A stretch of 64,000 nt of DNA, from contig NZ_JACCBU010000001.1 of assembly GCF_013407955.1 (NCBI RefSeq), positions 4,836,001-4,900,000 on the forward strand, written 5' to 3'. This DNA comes from Microlunatus parietis (GTDB lineage Bacteria; Actinomycetota; Actinomycetes; Propionibacteriales; Propionibacteriaceae). Position numbers and translations under genes: made by a program. Positions 1 through 8,140 of the stretch are shown in pieces. The stretch's first letter is position 1. Each line of letters opens with the position of its first letter. A model generated the notes under the pieces. The model ran no database searches. It was not told where the DNA came from and saw nothing but the letters and a program-made list of their open reading frames with translations.

Positions 1-536
1 CCCTGCTGGTGCCGACCTCGACCCTGGTCGTCCACCTCGCTGCCGAATCCCTCGAGACCGGACACGGGATCTGCCGGGTCCCCGGAATCGGACCCACCCT
101 CAAGGGTGTGGTCAAGGACTGGCTCGGCCACGACCGGGTGAAGGTCGTGCCGGTGATCGATCTGAACGACACCCCAGCCTCGGTCGATGACTACCAGATC
201 CCGGACCGGCACAAACGCTATCTTCGTTACGCCCGGCCCGGCTCACGGTTTCCGTGGTCCACCGCGACCGGGCGACTCGAGTTTGATCACTCCGAGCCCT
301 ACCGATTGGGCGGTCCGCCGGGTCAGACCGATGTGGCCAGGTTGACGCCGCTGGCGAAGCGGGAACACCGCGCGGTCACGTTCGGCGGCTGGCAGCGCCG
401 ACAACCCGAGCCGGACACGATGATTTTCAGATCACCCCACGGCGATGTCCAGATCACCAACTACTCCGGCACTTTCGATCTTGGTCACGGCGCATTCGCG
501 CACGCCATCTGGAACGCCGCCTGCCCGAACAAGTGA
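1..536 (+). CDS. HNH endonuclease / DUF222-type protein, C-terminal part (5' end outside window)
   Basis: The frame is open from the first bases, so this is the 3' end of a gene that begins left of the window; the GTG at 9 is unlikely to be the true start. The visible 175 residues match the C-terminal part of the actinobacterial DUF222 plus HNH family: a GRLEFDHSEPYRLGGPPG stretch followed by LTPLAKREHR supplies the DH and final H expected of an HNH nuclease, then a WQRRQPEPDTMIFRSPHGD tail typical of the family's last residues. These proteins occur in many copies in Actinobacteria and are often linked to mobile introns or 13E12-type repeats, but their function is mostly untested. No cysteine pair of a zinc-bound HNH is visible in this part. 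Family is fairly sure, role is not. Confidence 0.75.
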   Translation, partial: LLVPTSTLVVHLAAESLETGHGICRVPGIGPTLKGVVKDWLGHDRVKVVPVIDLNDTPASVDDYQIPDRHKRYLRYARPGSRFPWSTATGRLEFDHSEPYRLGGPPGQTDVARLTPLAKREHRAVTFGGWQRRQPEPDTMIFRSPHGDVQITNYSGTFDLGHGAFAHAIWNAACPNK

Positions 537-599
537 CCCGCCCGGAGGCTGAGAGAAAGCGCTGGAGCGCGCAACTCCGTCGCCAGTAGGTTGGCGTGC

Positions 600-1580
600 A
601 TGACCAACCACGACGTTGCCGACAAGGACCTGACGGACGACGTCGATTGGCGAGAGGACAAGTTCTTTCAGCGTCGGCCCTCGGCCGAAACTCTGGCGTG
701 GGCGGCCGCTTCCCTGGGTGAAGGCAGTCGCATCGTCGGCCACCGTCGGCTGACTGGAGGCGTCAACTCTGCTGTCCATCGCTTGACCGTTGAGCAACAC
801 GGCACGCGAACGTTCGTGGTGTTGCGGCAGTACCCGGCGGGAAGCATCGCGCTCCGGGCCGCCTTGGAGAAGGAAGTTGCCAACCTCAAGGTGGTGGCAG
901 GCAGTGGACTTCCGGTTCCGACGATTCTGGCCACTGACGTTACCGGCGCAGCCACCCGCGGGGCGCCGTCGCTGCTGATGACACGGCTACCTGGCCACGT
1001 CCACCTCAACCCAACGGAGCACCGGCCGTGGATCGAGAGGATCGCCGAGTTCGCTGCCAGCCTCCATGCCGTTGACCTCCCAGCCCCGACCTTCCGAGCT
1101 TGGGCAGACTCATGGATCACCCCTCGCGGTCAGTTCCGGGTTCCGCTCGGAGCGCAGCAGCCCGCGGTCTGGAAGGCCGCATTCGCTGCCATGGAGTCGC
1201 CACCACCGGAGGATGGGGCTGTTTTCCTGCACTGCGACTACCTGCCCGTCAATCTGCTGTGGTCGCGCGGAAAGATCACCGGACTCACCGACTGGAACGG
1301 CATTCACCGAGGGTCTCGCGCAATCGATATCGGACAGTGTCGGCGGTACCTGGCCGCGCTGTACTCGCCCGCTTGGGCAGAGGAACTCCGCTCGCTCTAC
1401 GAATCGATCGCGGGCGTCCCACTTCACCCGTGGTGGGACCTGTACAGCCTCCTGCACCATAACGACAACGCACCGCAGGCAATCTCCCGCCAGGTTGCGG
1501 GGCGCCGCCCAGTCGACGCGGCGGGGATGACAGCTCGTGTCGAGATCGCCGTAGAACAAGCAATGCGGCGCCTCGGCTGA
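600..1580 (+). CDS. Phosphotransferase family protein (APH/choline kinase fold)
   Basis: A 326-residue protein of the aminoglycoside phosphotransferase-like kinase superfamily. The catalytic loop is H211-C-D213 with N218 (HCDYLPVNLLW), and the Mg-binding aspartate is D231 in GLTDWNG, the usual second motif of APH enzymes. The N-terminal LTGGVNSAVHRL segment fits the nucleotide-binding loop. The ATG at 600 is preferred to the in-frame TTG at 591, because a GTAGG stretch lies a suitable distance upstream of 600. Family members phosphorylate antibiotics, sugars, amino alcohols or other small molecules, and the sequence does not identify the substrate. It stands alone between the HNH tail and an oppositely oriented pseudogene. 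Cytoplasmic: no signal peptide or membrane segment is seen. Confidence 0.8.
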   Translation: MTNHDVADKDLTDDVDWREDKFFQRRPSAETLAWAAASLGEGSRIVGHRRLTGGVNSAVHRLTVEQHGTRTFVVLRQYPAGSIALRAALEKEVANLKVVAGSGLPVPTILATDVTGAATRGAPSLLMTRLPGHVHLNPTEHRPWIERIAEFAASLHAVDLPAPTFRAWADSWITPRGQFRVPLGAQQPAVWKAAFAAMESPPPEDGAVFLHCDYLPVNLLWSRGKITGLTDWNGIHRGSRAIDIGQCRRYLAALYSPAWAEELRSLYESIAGVPLHPWWDLYSLLHHNDNAPQAISRQVAGRRPVDAAGMTARVEIAVEQAMRRLG

Positions 1581-1620
1581 ATACGGTCTCTCCGTGCAGC
1601 CGTGGCTGCCCGGCTGAAAT

Positions 1621-2406
1621 TCACTCCGGGCGGGCGGCTCGAGACTCACGGTCGAGCGGCACGCCACCCTTCCAGACACCACTGATCTCCCGCGTGGCCG
1701 TGATGTCGGCCGTCGGGTCACCGTCGACGAGCAGCAGATCGGCGCGGAGGCCGGGTTGGAGGCGGCCGCGGTCGGCAAGTCCGTACGCGTCCGCCGGAGC
1801 CGCGGTGGCGGCCGTCAGCGCAGCAGCCGGCGACAACCCGGCGTCGACCAGCGCGGCCAGTTCGCCGTGCAGGCTGAAGCCGTGTACGGACCGGCCGGTG
1901 GCCGCGTCGGTGCCGGCGAGGATCGGTACGAGGTGGGCCAGGCCTTCGATGCCGGCCTCGATCGCCAGGTCGGCGTCGGCCTGGGTGGACACGTGGGCGA
2001 CGGTACGCAGCCCGGCGGCGTGGGCGGCCTCGGCCAAGGCCCGGACGACCTCCGGTGACAGGCGCGGCGACTCGATTCCGAAGGTGCTGCCGTCCTCCAG
2101 GATGATCTTGAGATATTCGGAGTCCTCGGCCACCCGGTCGGCGACGAAGGACTCCACCTGATCAAGGCCGGCGACGGTCGGGAACTCGGGATAGATGCCC
2201 CACTGGACGAGCTGGCTCGGGTGCCCGCCGGGTGCCGTCGCGCCGACACCGGAGGAGCGGAGGTCGGCGTGGTCGTCCCGGTCCCGGACGGCGGCGCGGA
2301 GTTCCGCGAGCAGCGCGGGCATGCAGAACAGGTCGAGCTCCGTGGTCACGCCGAAGGTCAGCGCGGTGGCGAGATCGGAGGCAGCCGTGACGTGGGTGTG
2401 GGCGTC
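1621..2406 (-). pseudogene. Amidohydrolase family gene, 5'-truncated and internally deleted
   Basis: The reading frame resembles metal-dependent amidohydrolases of the imidazolonepropionase-like group, with a C-terminal LTAATAAPADAYGL and LQPGLRADLLLVDGDPT. Two lesions are visible. The first ~50 residues (the N-terminal beta-sandwich) are missing: the frame runs back only to the metal-binding DAHTHV motif at 2389-2406, which sits directly on the stop codon of yccF (2405-2407), and the first usable start (GTG, 2349) lies downstream of that motif. In addition GLAHLVPI is joined directly to LAGTDAATGRSVHG; family members normally carry roughly 60-80 residues between these, so an in-frame internal deletion is likely. 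The remaining product would lack the HxH ligands and part of the barrel, so I call it non-functional. Confidence 0.75.
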
Positions 2407-2779
2407 ACTCCTTCGCGACGATCTCCTTGCCCAACGGTACGAGGCAGATGCCGATCATCTTGAAGTTGGCGACGCCGAGCGGGATGCCGACGATCGTGAT
2501 GCAGAGCAGGACGCCGGTGATCACGTGCAGCAGCGCCATCCACCAGCCGGCGACGATCAGCCAGATCACGTTGCCGATCATGGTCAGGCAACCGCTCTTC
2601 GGTTTGTTGATCACTTCCCGCCCGAACGGCCAGGCCGCGTAGTTGGCCAGCCGGAACGAGGCGATGCCCCACGGGATGGTGACGATCAGGACGCAGCAGA
2701 TCACGCCGGCGATCACGTACCCGAGGAACAGCCACACGCCCGACAGCACGAACCAGATCACGTTCAAGATCGTCTTCAT
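2405..2779 (-). CDS. yccF: YccF domain (DUF307) inner-membrane protein
   Basis: A 124-residue membrane protein made of two copies of the YccF repeat. Each copy begins with NVIWxxxxG, continues through a hydrophobic CxxIVTIPxGIA-type helix and ends near FKM or the AAWPFGREV segment, giving about four membrane spans. The length equals that of typical YccF proteins, so it is intact. The function of YccF is unknown; E. coli YccF is a small inner-membrane protein. Its ATG overlaps the stop of the macrodomain gene by 4 bp (ATGA at 2776-2779), so the two are probably co-transcribed and translationally coupled. Its stop codon abuts the truncated amidohydrolase remnant, suggesting that a recombination event placed this gene at the breakpoint. 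Confidence 0.9.
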   Translation of the reverse strand: MKTILNVIWFVLSGVWLFLGYVIAGVICCVLIVTIPWGIASFRLANYAAWPFGREVINKPKSGCLTMIGNVIWLIVAGWWMALLHVITGVLLCITIVGIPLGVANFKMIGICLVPLGKEIVAKE

Positions 2780-3294
2780 GATGACTCTTCCTCCGCTGCG
2801 GTACGAAACGCCTGATAACTGTCCTCGCCGTACAGGACGAAGATGATCTTCTCGACCGAGGTCGCGGCCTCCCGTACGGCGCGGAGGGCGGTCCGGGCCG
2901 CGGGCAGCTTGGGCCAGGCGTAGAGCCCGGTCGAGATGGCCGGGAACGCGATCGAGGCGGCGCCGAGCTCGCCCGCGACCGCCAGCGACGACGTGTAGCA
3001 GGCCGCGAGCAGGTGGGTCCGGTCCTCCCGCGGCGAATGCACCGGCCCGACGGTGTGGATCACCCAGCGCGCCGGCAGCCGGCCCGCCGTCGTCGCGACG
3101 GCCTCGCCGACCGGCAGTCCGCGCGGATACCGGGTCGCCCGGAGTTCCTTGCAGGCTTGGAGAATCTCCGGCCCGCCGACGCGATGGATCGCGCCGTCGA
3201 CGCCGGCCCCGCCGAACAGGGACGAGTTCGCGGCGTTGACCAGCGCGTCGGCGCGGACCTCGGTGAGGTCGCCCTGCCTGATCTCGATCGTCAC
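2776..3294 (-). CDS. Macrodomain protein, probable O-acetyl-ADP-ribose deacetylase
   Basis: A 172-residue single macrodomain. The N-terminal GDLTEVRADALVNAANSSLFGGAGVDGAIH contains the conserved NAANSxLxGGGGVDGAI signature of YmdB/MacroD-type enzymes, here with GGAG instead of GGGG, and FPAISTGLYAWP is the second ADP-ribose-binding loop. The family hydrolyses O-acetyl-ADP-ribose or removes mono-ADP-ribose from proteins or nucleic acids. The Asn of NAAN and the Asp of GVDG, which are catalytically important in the family, are present. It is the first gene of a two-gene operon with yccF and diverges from an ABC exporter across 82 bp. No toxin-like ADP-ribosyltransferase partner is nearby. Confidence 0.88.
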   Translation of the reverse strand: MTIEIRQGDLTEVRADALVNAANSSLFGGAGVDGAIHRVGGPEILQACKELRATRYPRGLPVGEAVATTAGRLPARWVIHTVGPVHSPREDRTHLLAACYTSSLAVAGELGAASIAFPAISTGLYAWPKLPAARTALRAVREAATSVEKIIFVLYGEDSYQAFRTAAEEESS

Positions 3295-3376
3295 GTCGCC
3301 GACTATAGGAGAACGCGTATCGCCGGCGCGGAATTCTCCTGGCTAATCCGGGGCGGTCGGCTTAGGGTCCAGGGTC

Positions 3377-4417
3377 ATGCCGGGTACCGAGATCGTTCGC
3401 ACCGATGAGCTGACCCGGGTGTTCCGCCGGGCGGTCAAGCCGCCGGGCCTGGCCGGGGCTGCGCGGCACCTGTTCCGGCCGCGGTACGAGACGGTGACCG
3501 CGGTGGACCGGATCTCGCTGCGGATCGAGCCGGGCGAGTCGGTCGCCTACGTCGGGCCCAACGGCGCCGGCAAGTCGACCACCATCAAGCTGCTCACCGG
3601 GATCCTGGTGCCGTCGTCGGGCACCGTGTCGGTCTGCGGGCTCCGGCCGCACCACGACCGGCAGCGCAACGCCCGCAACATCAGCGTCGTCTTCGGGCAG
3701 CGGACCCAGCTTTGGTGGGACATCCCGGTGGCCGAGTCGTTGCGGCTGCTCGGCGACATCTATCAGGTGCCGGCGGCGGAGTTCCGGGCCACGATGGCGG
3801 ACCTGGTCGACGTCCTCGACCTCGGCCCGCTGCTCACCGTGCCGGCCCGGCAGCTGTCGCTCGGCCAGCGGATGCGGTGCGACCTCGGCGCCGCGCTGGT
3901 GCACCGGCCGGAGGTGCTGTTCCTGGACGAGCCGACGATCGGGCTGGATGTCGCGGTGAAGGCGCGGCTGCGCGAGTTCATCCGGCTGATGCAGGACCGG
4001 CACGGGTTGACCGTGCTGCTCACGTCGCACGACCTCGGCGACATCGAGGAGCTCTGCCGCCGGATGATCATGATCGACCGGGGCAAGATCGTCTACGACG
4101 GCCCCTACAACGAGATCACGGCGCGGTTCGGCTGGGAGAAGAAGATCGCGGTCACGCTGAGCGAGGAGGTGCCCGACGCGGAGGTACGGATCGGCGCGGC
4201 GCTGGCCCGGATCGGCGCGGCGGTGACCAGCCCGGACCCGGGCACCTACGAGGTGAGCTTCGACGGCCGGCGGGCCACGCCCGGCGAGGTGATCCGGGAG
4301 CTCACCGGCGCCGTACCGGTGAACGATCTCACGATCGAGGAGACCAGCGCCGAGACGATCATCCGGCGCCTGTACGAGGGCGAGCTGACCTTCGACACCG
4401 ACGAACCGCGGTCCTGA
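3377..4417 (+). CDS. ABC-2 type transporter, ATP-binding subunit
   Basis: A 346-residue nucleotide-binding subunit of the NatA/daunorubicin-exporter type. Walker A is GPNGAGKSTTIK near residue 60, the signature motif is LSLGQRMRCDL, and Walker B is VLFLDEPTIGLD. The ~80-residue C-terminal extension after the ATPase core (beta-strand-rich, ending in IIRRLYEGEL) is seen in ABC-2 ATPases that pair with the paired permeases encoded next. The gene is followed at 2-bp intervals by two permeases, so the complex is likely (ATPase)2 plus a permease heterodimer. Homologues of this three-gene layout are annotated as multidrug or viologen exporters; the substrate cannot be read here. Confidence 0.92.
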   Translation: MPGTEIVRTDELTRVFRRAVKPPGLAGAARHLFRPRYETVTAVDRISLRIEPGESVAYVGPNGAGKSTTIKLLTGILVPSSGTVSVCGLRPHHDRQRNARNISVVFGQRTQLWWDIPVAESLRLLGDIYQVPAAEFRATMADLVDVLDLGPLLTVPARQLSLGQRMRCDLGAALVHRPEVLFLDEPTIGLDVAVKARLREFIRLMQDRHGLTVLLTSHDLGDIEELCRRMIMIDRGKIVYDGPYNEITARFGWEKKIAVTLSEEVPDAEVRIGAALARIGAAVTSPDPGTYEVSFDGRRATPGEVIRELTGAVPVNDLTIEETSAETIIRRLYEGELTFDTDEPRS

Positions 4418-4419
4418 TC

Positions 4420-5241
4420 ATGAGCACCTGGACCGGCCGCACCAAACCGATCAACAAGTACCGCTCCCTGGCTCAGATGTCGCTGCAGCAGGCGATCGCG
4501 TACCGCAGGACGACGGTGATCAACATTCTGCTCACGTTCATCTGGGTCTTCGTCCTCTACTTCCTCTGGCAGGCCGCCTATTCCGGCCGCCCGGCGATCC
4601 GGGGCTACAGCTGGGACGAGATGCGGACCTACATCGTGCTGGCGTTCGGCATCAACGCCCTGGTCGGCTGGCGGGTCGGTACCCAGATGATGGGGACGAT
4701 CCGGACCGGAGAGGTGCTCCGGGAGATGGTCCGGCCGCTCAACTACTGCGGCACCCAGCTCGCCCGGGCGGCCGGATTCGCTGTCGTGGAAGGGATCCTG
4801 AGCCTGGCCCTGACGCTCTTCGTCGGGCTGGTGCTGCTCCGGTTCCAGCCCCCGGCGTCCCCGCTGGCCGCCGTGCTGTTCGCGGTCTCGGTGCTGCTCG
4901 GGTTCCTGACCAAGGCGCTGATCGTCTTCCTGGTCTCCTTGATCACGTTCTGGACGCTGTCCGGCTTGGGCGTGATGTGGTCTCAGGACGCGGTGATCCA
5001 GATCCTGTCCGGCACGATCGTCCCGCTGGCCCTGATGCCAGGCTGGCTCCGGATCGTGGCCGAGGTGCTGCCGATGCGCGGCATCGTCTCGACCCCGGTC
5101 ACGCTCTATCTCGGCAAGGCCGAGGGCGGCGAGATCGCGCTGCTGCTCGGGCTGCAGGTGCTCTGGCTGGCGCTGCTCTGGGTGTTCGCGAACCTGGCCT
5201 GGCGCAAGGCGTTCACCGTGGTCGACATCCAGGGCGGCTGA
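4420..5241 (+). CDS. ABC-2 family transporter permease, first subunit
   Basis: A 273-residue polytopic membrane protein of the ABC2_membrane_6/DUF990-like group. Six hydrophobic segments are visible, beginning with INILLTFIWVFVLYFLW after a short basic cytoplasmic N-terminus. The amphipathic LREMVRPLNY stretch between the second and third segments is the typical coupling region of this permease family. The ATG at 4420 follows the ATPase stop codon by 2 bp inside a CTGATCATGAG sequence, so translation is coupled. It is co-encoded with a second, similar permease, indicating a heterodimeric channel. Confidence 0.9.
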   Translation: MSTWTGRTKPINKYRSLAQMSLQQAIAYRRTTVINILLTFIWVFVLYFLWQAAYSGRPAIRGYSWDEMRTYIVLAFGINALVGWRVGTQMMGTIRTGEVLREMVRPLNYCGTQLARAAGFAVVEGILSLALTLFVGLVLLRFQPPASPLAAVLFAVSVLLGFLTKALIVFLVSLITFWTLSGLGVMWSQDAVIQILSGTIVPLALMPGWLRIVAEVLPMRGIVSTPVTLYLGKAEGGEIALLLGLQVLWLALLWVFANLAWRKAFTVVDIQGG

Positions 5242-5243
5242 TC

Positions 5244-6035
5244 ATGATCAGATCCGTACGCCTCTACTTCCGGCTGATCCTGCTCCAGTTGCGGACCGCG
5301 ATGGAGTATCGGGGCGACTTCTGGATCGCGATCCTCGGCGCGCTGCTGCAGCAGGCGGTCGGGCTGATCTTCCTGATCACGTTCTTCGGCGTGGTGCCGT
5401 CGCTCGGCGGCTGGTCGGTCTGGAATGTCGCCGTCCTGCACGGCATGATCATGACCTCGCTCGGTCTGACCGAGATGTTCACCGAGGGCGCCTGGCGGCT
5501 CCGGGTCGACGTGAACTCGGGCAGCTTCGACCGGGTGCTGGTCCGGCCGCTCCGCCCGGTCCTGCAGCAACTCTCCTCGATGGCTTCCATCCACGGCCTC
5601 GGCGACGCCGGCCTCGGCGTGGCGATGTTGATCACCGGGCTGGTCGGGTCGGCGCCGGTGTGGCACTGGTGGACCGTCCCGGTGCTGATCATGGCCGGGG
5701 TGTCCGGCACCGTGATCTGCGCCGCGGTGAACCTGATCACCAATCTTCCGGTGTTCTGGGAGCCGGCGGCGCAGAGCGCCTTCCCGACCATGGTGTCGCG
5801 GATGCGGGACTTCGCGAAGTTCCCGCTGACCATCTATCCGGGCCCGCTGCGGATCGTCGTGATGGTGATCCCGTACGCGTTCGTCAGCTACTTCCCGGCG
5901 CTGCTGGTGCTGGGCCGGGGCGGCCCGGAACGCTGGCTCGGGCTGGCCACGCCGGTGGTCGCGGCGCTGACCGTTCTGGCGGCGGCGGGACTGTGGCGGA
6001 TCGCGTTGAATCGGTATCAAGGGGTGGGCCATTGA
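5244..6035 (+). CDS. ABC-2 family transporter permease, second subunit
   Basis: A 263-residue membrane protein resembling the preceding permease in layout: about six membrane spans, an FDRVLVRPLRPVLQ coupling motif after span two, and a periplasm-facing loop before the last two spans. The start ATG at 5244 follows the stop of the first permease by 2 bp. Together with genes 3377-4417 and 4420-5241 it forms a complete exporter. There is no local regulator; the promoter is presumably in the 82-bp gap shared with the macrodomain operon. Fairly sure of family, unsure of substrate. Confidence 0.9.
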   Translation: MIRSVRLYFRLILLQLRTAMEYRGDFWIAILGALLQQAVGLIFLITFFGVVPSLGGWSVWNVAVLHGMIMTSLGLTEMFTEGAWRLRVDVNSGSFDRVLVRPLRPVLQQLSSMASIHGLGDAGLGVAMLITGLVGSAPVWHWWTVPVLIMAGVSGTVICAAVNLITNLPVFWEPAAQSAFPTMVSRMRDFAKFPLTIYPGPLRIVVMVIPYAFVSYFPALLVLGRGGPERWLGLATPVVAALTVLAAAGLWRIALNRYQGVGH

Positions 6036-6124
6036 CGAAACCGGCCCCCTGTCGCAGCACTTGTCCGCCGGAACCAGCACAATTGAGGCCATATCCAAGC
6101 CCGCGGGAGCGAGGAGGGACCGAG

Positions 6125-8038
6125 ATGAGCGAGCGGAACCAGGATCCGACACCATCCACCGATCCGATGCTGCATGCCGTCGTCCGTGCCGACGGCACGG
6201 CGGCGGTGACGGTGGACGGCGTCACCCAGGAGATCCGGGCCGCCGACGAGGACTCGGTACGTCAGCAGATCCTCGAACGGGCCCGGCAACGGGCCGTGAT
6301 CGCCGGGCATCCGGTGCGGCTGTCCACGTCCGAGCCGGCTGGCCGCTGGTGGCTGATCGTGCACGCGAACGGCCAGGTGTTCGAGGACCGGTCGGTCCGG
6401 GAGCCGGATCCGTACGCGACGCGCCAGCCTCCGGCGCAGCAGCAGCAACCACCGGCTCCTCCGGTGCAGCAGTTCCCGGCCGAGCAGCCGCCGTACCAGC
6501 CGGATCCGTTCCGGAACGATCCGTTCGGCCAGGATCCGTTCCGGCAGGACCCGTTCCAGCAGCAGCCGCCGCCGGCGAACGACAGTGACTCGACCCCGTG
6601 GTCGGCCGCGATCGACGAGTCGGACGACGACGAGCCGGCGGCCTCGGAACCGGCCCGGCACCACGAGTGGACCCCGGAGCGGCGCTCGGTCGGCGCCCTG
6701 GTCAACTTGAGTCCGACCCACCCGAGCGACTATCCGGCGCCGCCGTCCCGGTCGGAGCGGCCGGCCGCGGAGCCGTCGCCGCCGGCCCCGCCCGCTCCCG
6801 TGCCGCAGCAGCAGGCGCCGGGCTGGCCGCCTTCGGGACCGGACCAGCAGCCGCCGGCCGCCTACGTCCAGTCGGCGCCGCCGCCGCGCGCCCCGCAACC
6901 GCCCGCTCAGCAACCGCCCGCTCAGCAGCCGCCCGCCCAGCAGCAGCCCGCCCCGCAACAGCCCGCCCAGCAGCCGGCGGCCGCGCCGCAGAACCCACCC
7001 CCGCCGGGAACGTCGGCGGCCGACCTGGATGACGACCAACGGCGCCACGAACCGCCGCCGTCGGACGTGCTCGAGGTCCAGCCGCCCGGCGAGGAGCCGT
7101 TCCGCAAGCCGACCCTGGAGGACCTGCTGGAGACCCGGCCGAAGCCGAAGCCCGGCCCGGCCGAGTGGGGTGTCCGCGGTGCCCTGCGCAAGGTGACGTT
7201 CGGCGCGGTCAAGTTCCGGCCGTCGTCGGCCGAGATGCAGCACCGGATGGACGTCTCGGCGATCCAGCGGTCGCTGTCCGGGCCGAAGACGGTCGCCGTC
7301 GTGAACCCGAAGGGCGGCGCCTCCAAGACGACCACCTGCTATCTGATCGGGGCGACGTTCGGGCTCTACCGCGGCGGCTACACGCTGGCCTGGGACAACA
7401 ACGAGACCCGCGGCACCCTGGGCTGGCGGTCCATTCCGGCCCGGCACACCAACACCGCGGTCGACCTGCTGGCCGACATCGAACGGTTCCAGGCGGTGGA
7501 CCGGGCTCGGGTCGGCGACCTGGACAACTATGTCCGGACCCAGGGCACGGCCCAGTTCGACGTGCTCGCCTCCGACGAGGACGCGGCACGCTCGGCGACC
7601 CTGGACGGCGAGGCGTTCGACCAGCTGCACCAGACCCTGTCCCGGTTCTACCGGTTGTTGATCATCGACACCGGCAACAACATGCGGGCCTCGAACTGGA
7701 TCGCGGCGGTCGAGGCGGCGGACCTGCTGGTGATCAGCAGCAGTGTGCGGGAGGACACGGCGAGTTCGGCGGCCTGGCTGATCGACGGCCTGCGGGCCCG
7801 CGGCCTGGAGCACAAGGTGGAATCGGCGGTCACCGTACTGTCCGCGCCGGCCCGGGAACCGGAGGAGGGCCTGTCCCGCCGGCTCCATGATCATTTCGGT
7901 CGGCTGACCCGCGCCGTGCTCGACGTGCCGCACGATCCGGCGCTGGTGGACGGCGGGACGATCGAGATCGAGAAACTGCACCCGCAGACCCGGGAGGCCT
8001 GGGTGCACGTCACCGCGGCGATCGCCGACGGGCTCTGA
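6125..8038 (+). CDS. Proline/glutamine-rich MinD/ParA-like ATPase (EspI-like)
   Basis: A 637-residue protein with three parts: an N-terminal ~100-residue domain, a long low-complexity Pro/Gln/Ala-rich linker (roughly residues 100-310, with repeated DPF and QQPPA units), and a C-terminal P-loop ATPase. The deviant Walker A is NPKGGASKTTT (first Lys at residue 396), where the usual Gly before the last Lys is Ser. LLIIDTGNNM is the Walker B region, and the AWDNNETRGTLGW segment is characteristic of actinobacterial MinD-like proteins that resemble mycobacterial EspI. Such proteins are often found with type VII secretion or cell-envelope genes, none of which are seen here. A GAGGAGGG ribosome site precedes ATG 6125. 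It follows the ABC exporter by 89 bp on the same strand. Confidence 0.8.
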   Translation: MSERNQDPTPSTDPMLHAVVRADGTAAVTVDGVTQEIRAADEDSVRQQILERARQRAVIAGHPVRLSTSEPAGRWWLIVHANGQVFEDRSVREPDPYATRQPPAQQQQPPAPPVQQFPAEQPPYQPDPFRNDPFGQDPFRQDPFQQQPPPANDSDSTPWSAAIDESDDDEPAASEPARHHEWTPERRSVGALVNLSPTHPSDYPAPPSRSERPAAEPSPPAPPAPVPQQQAPGWPPSGPDQQPPAAYVQSAPPPRAPQPPAQQPPAQQPPAQQQPAPQQPAQQPAAAPQNPPPPGTSAADLDDDQRRHEPPPSDVLEVQPPGEEPFRKPTLEDLLETRPKPKPGPAEWGVRGALRKVTFGAVKFRPSSAEMQHRMDVSAIQRSLSGPKTVAVVNPKGGASKTTTCYLIGATFGLYRGGYTLAWDNNETRGTLGWRSIPARHTNTAVDLLADIERFQAVDRARVGDLDNYVRTQGTAQFDVLASDEDAARSATLDGEAFDQLHQTLSRFYRLLIIDTGNNMRASNWIAAVEAADLLVISSSVREDTASSAAWLIDGLRARGLEHKVESAVTVLSAPAREPEEGLSRRLHDHFGRLTRAVLDVPHDPALVDGGTIEIEKLHPQTREAWVHVTAAIADGL

Positions 8039-8087
8039 TCCCCAAGGCAGGTCAAGAATTAACCCTGAGTTCAGCGGGGTCTGCCAA

Positions 8088-8111
8088 AGACTGGCAAAGT
8101 GATGCCAGTCT
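8088..8111 (+). promoter_or_regulatory. Inverted repeat upstream of the phosphodiester glycosidase gene
   Basis: Perfect 8-bp arms AGACTGGC and GCCAGTCT are separated by 8 bp, 30 bp before the ATG at 8141. The surrounding 100 bp also contains a relatively AT-rich GAATTAACC stretch. The position suggests an operator or a 5'UTR hairpin, but it could also act as the terminator of the upstream ATPase gene. No consensus for a known regulator is recognised. Confidence 0.45.
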
Positions 8112-8140
8112 GAGCGCGGACGTACTCGCTGAGGGGGATC

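Noticed and set aside
6901..6975. Repeated CAGCAGCCGCC-like units considered as a DNA repeat or minisatellite
   Set aside because: They encode the Pro/Gln linker of the MinD-like protein in frame and vary at third positions, so the repeat is at protein level.
6017..8008. 663-codon reverse-strand frame opposite the MinD-like gene
   Set aside because: Its Arg/Gly/Leu-rich sequence mirrors the Pro/Gln linker codons of the forward gene; no family motif.
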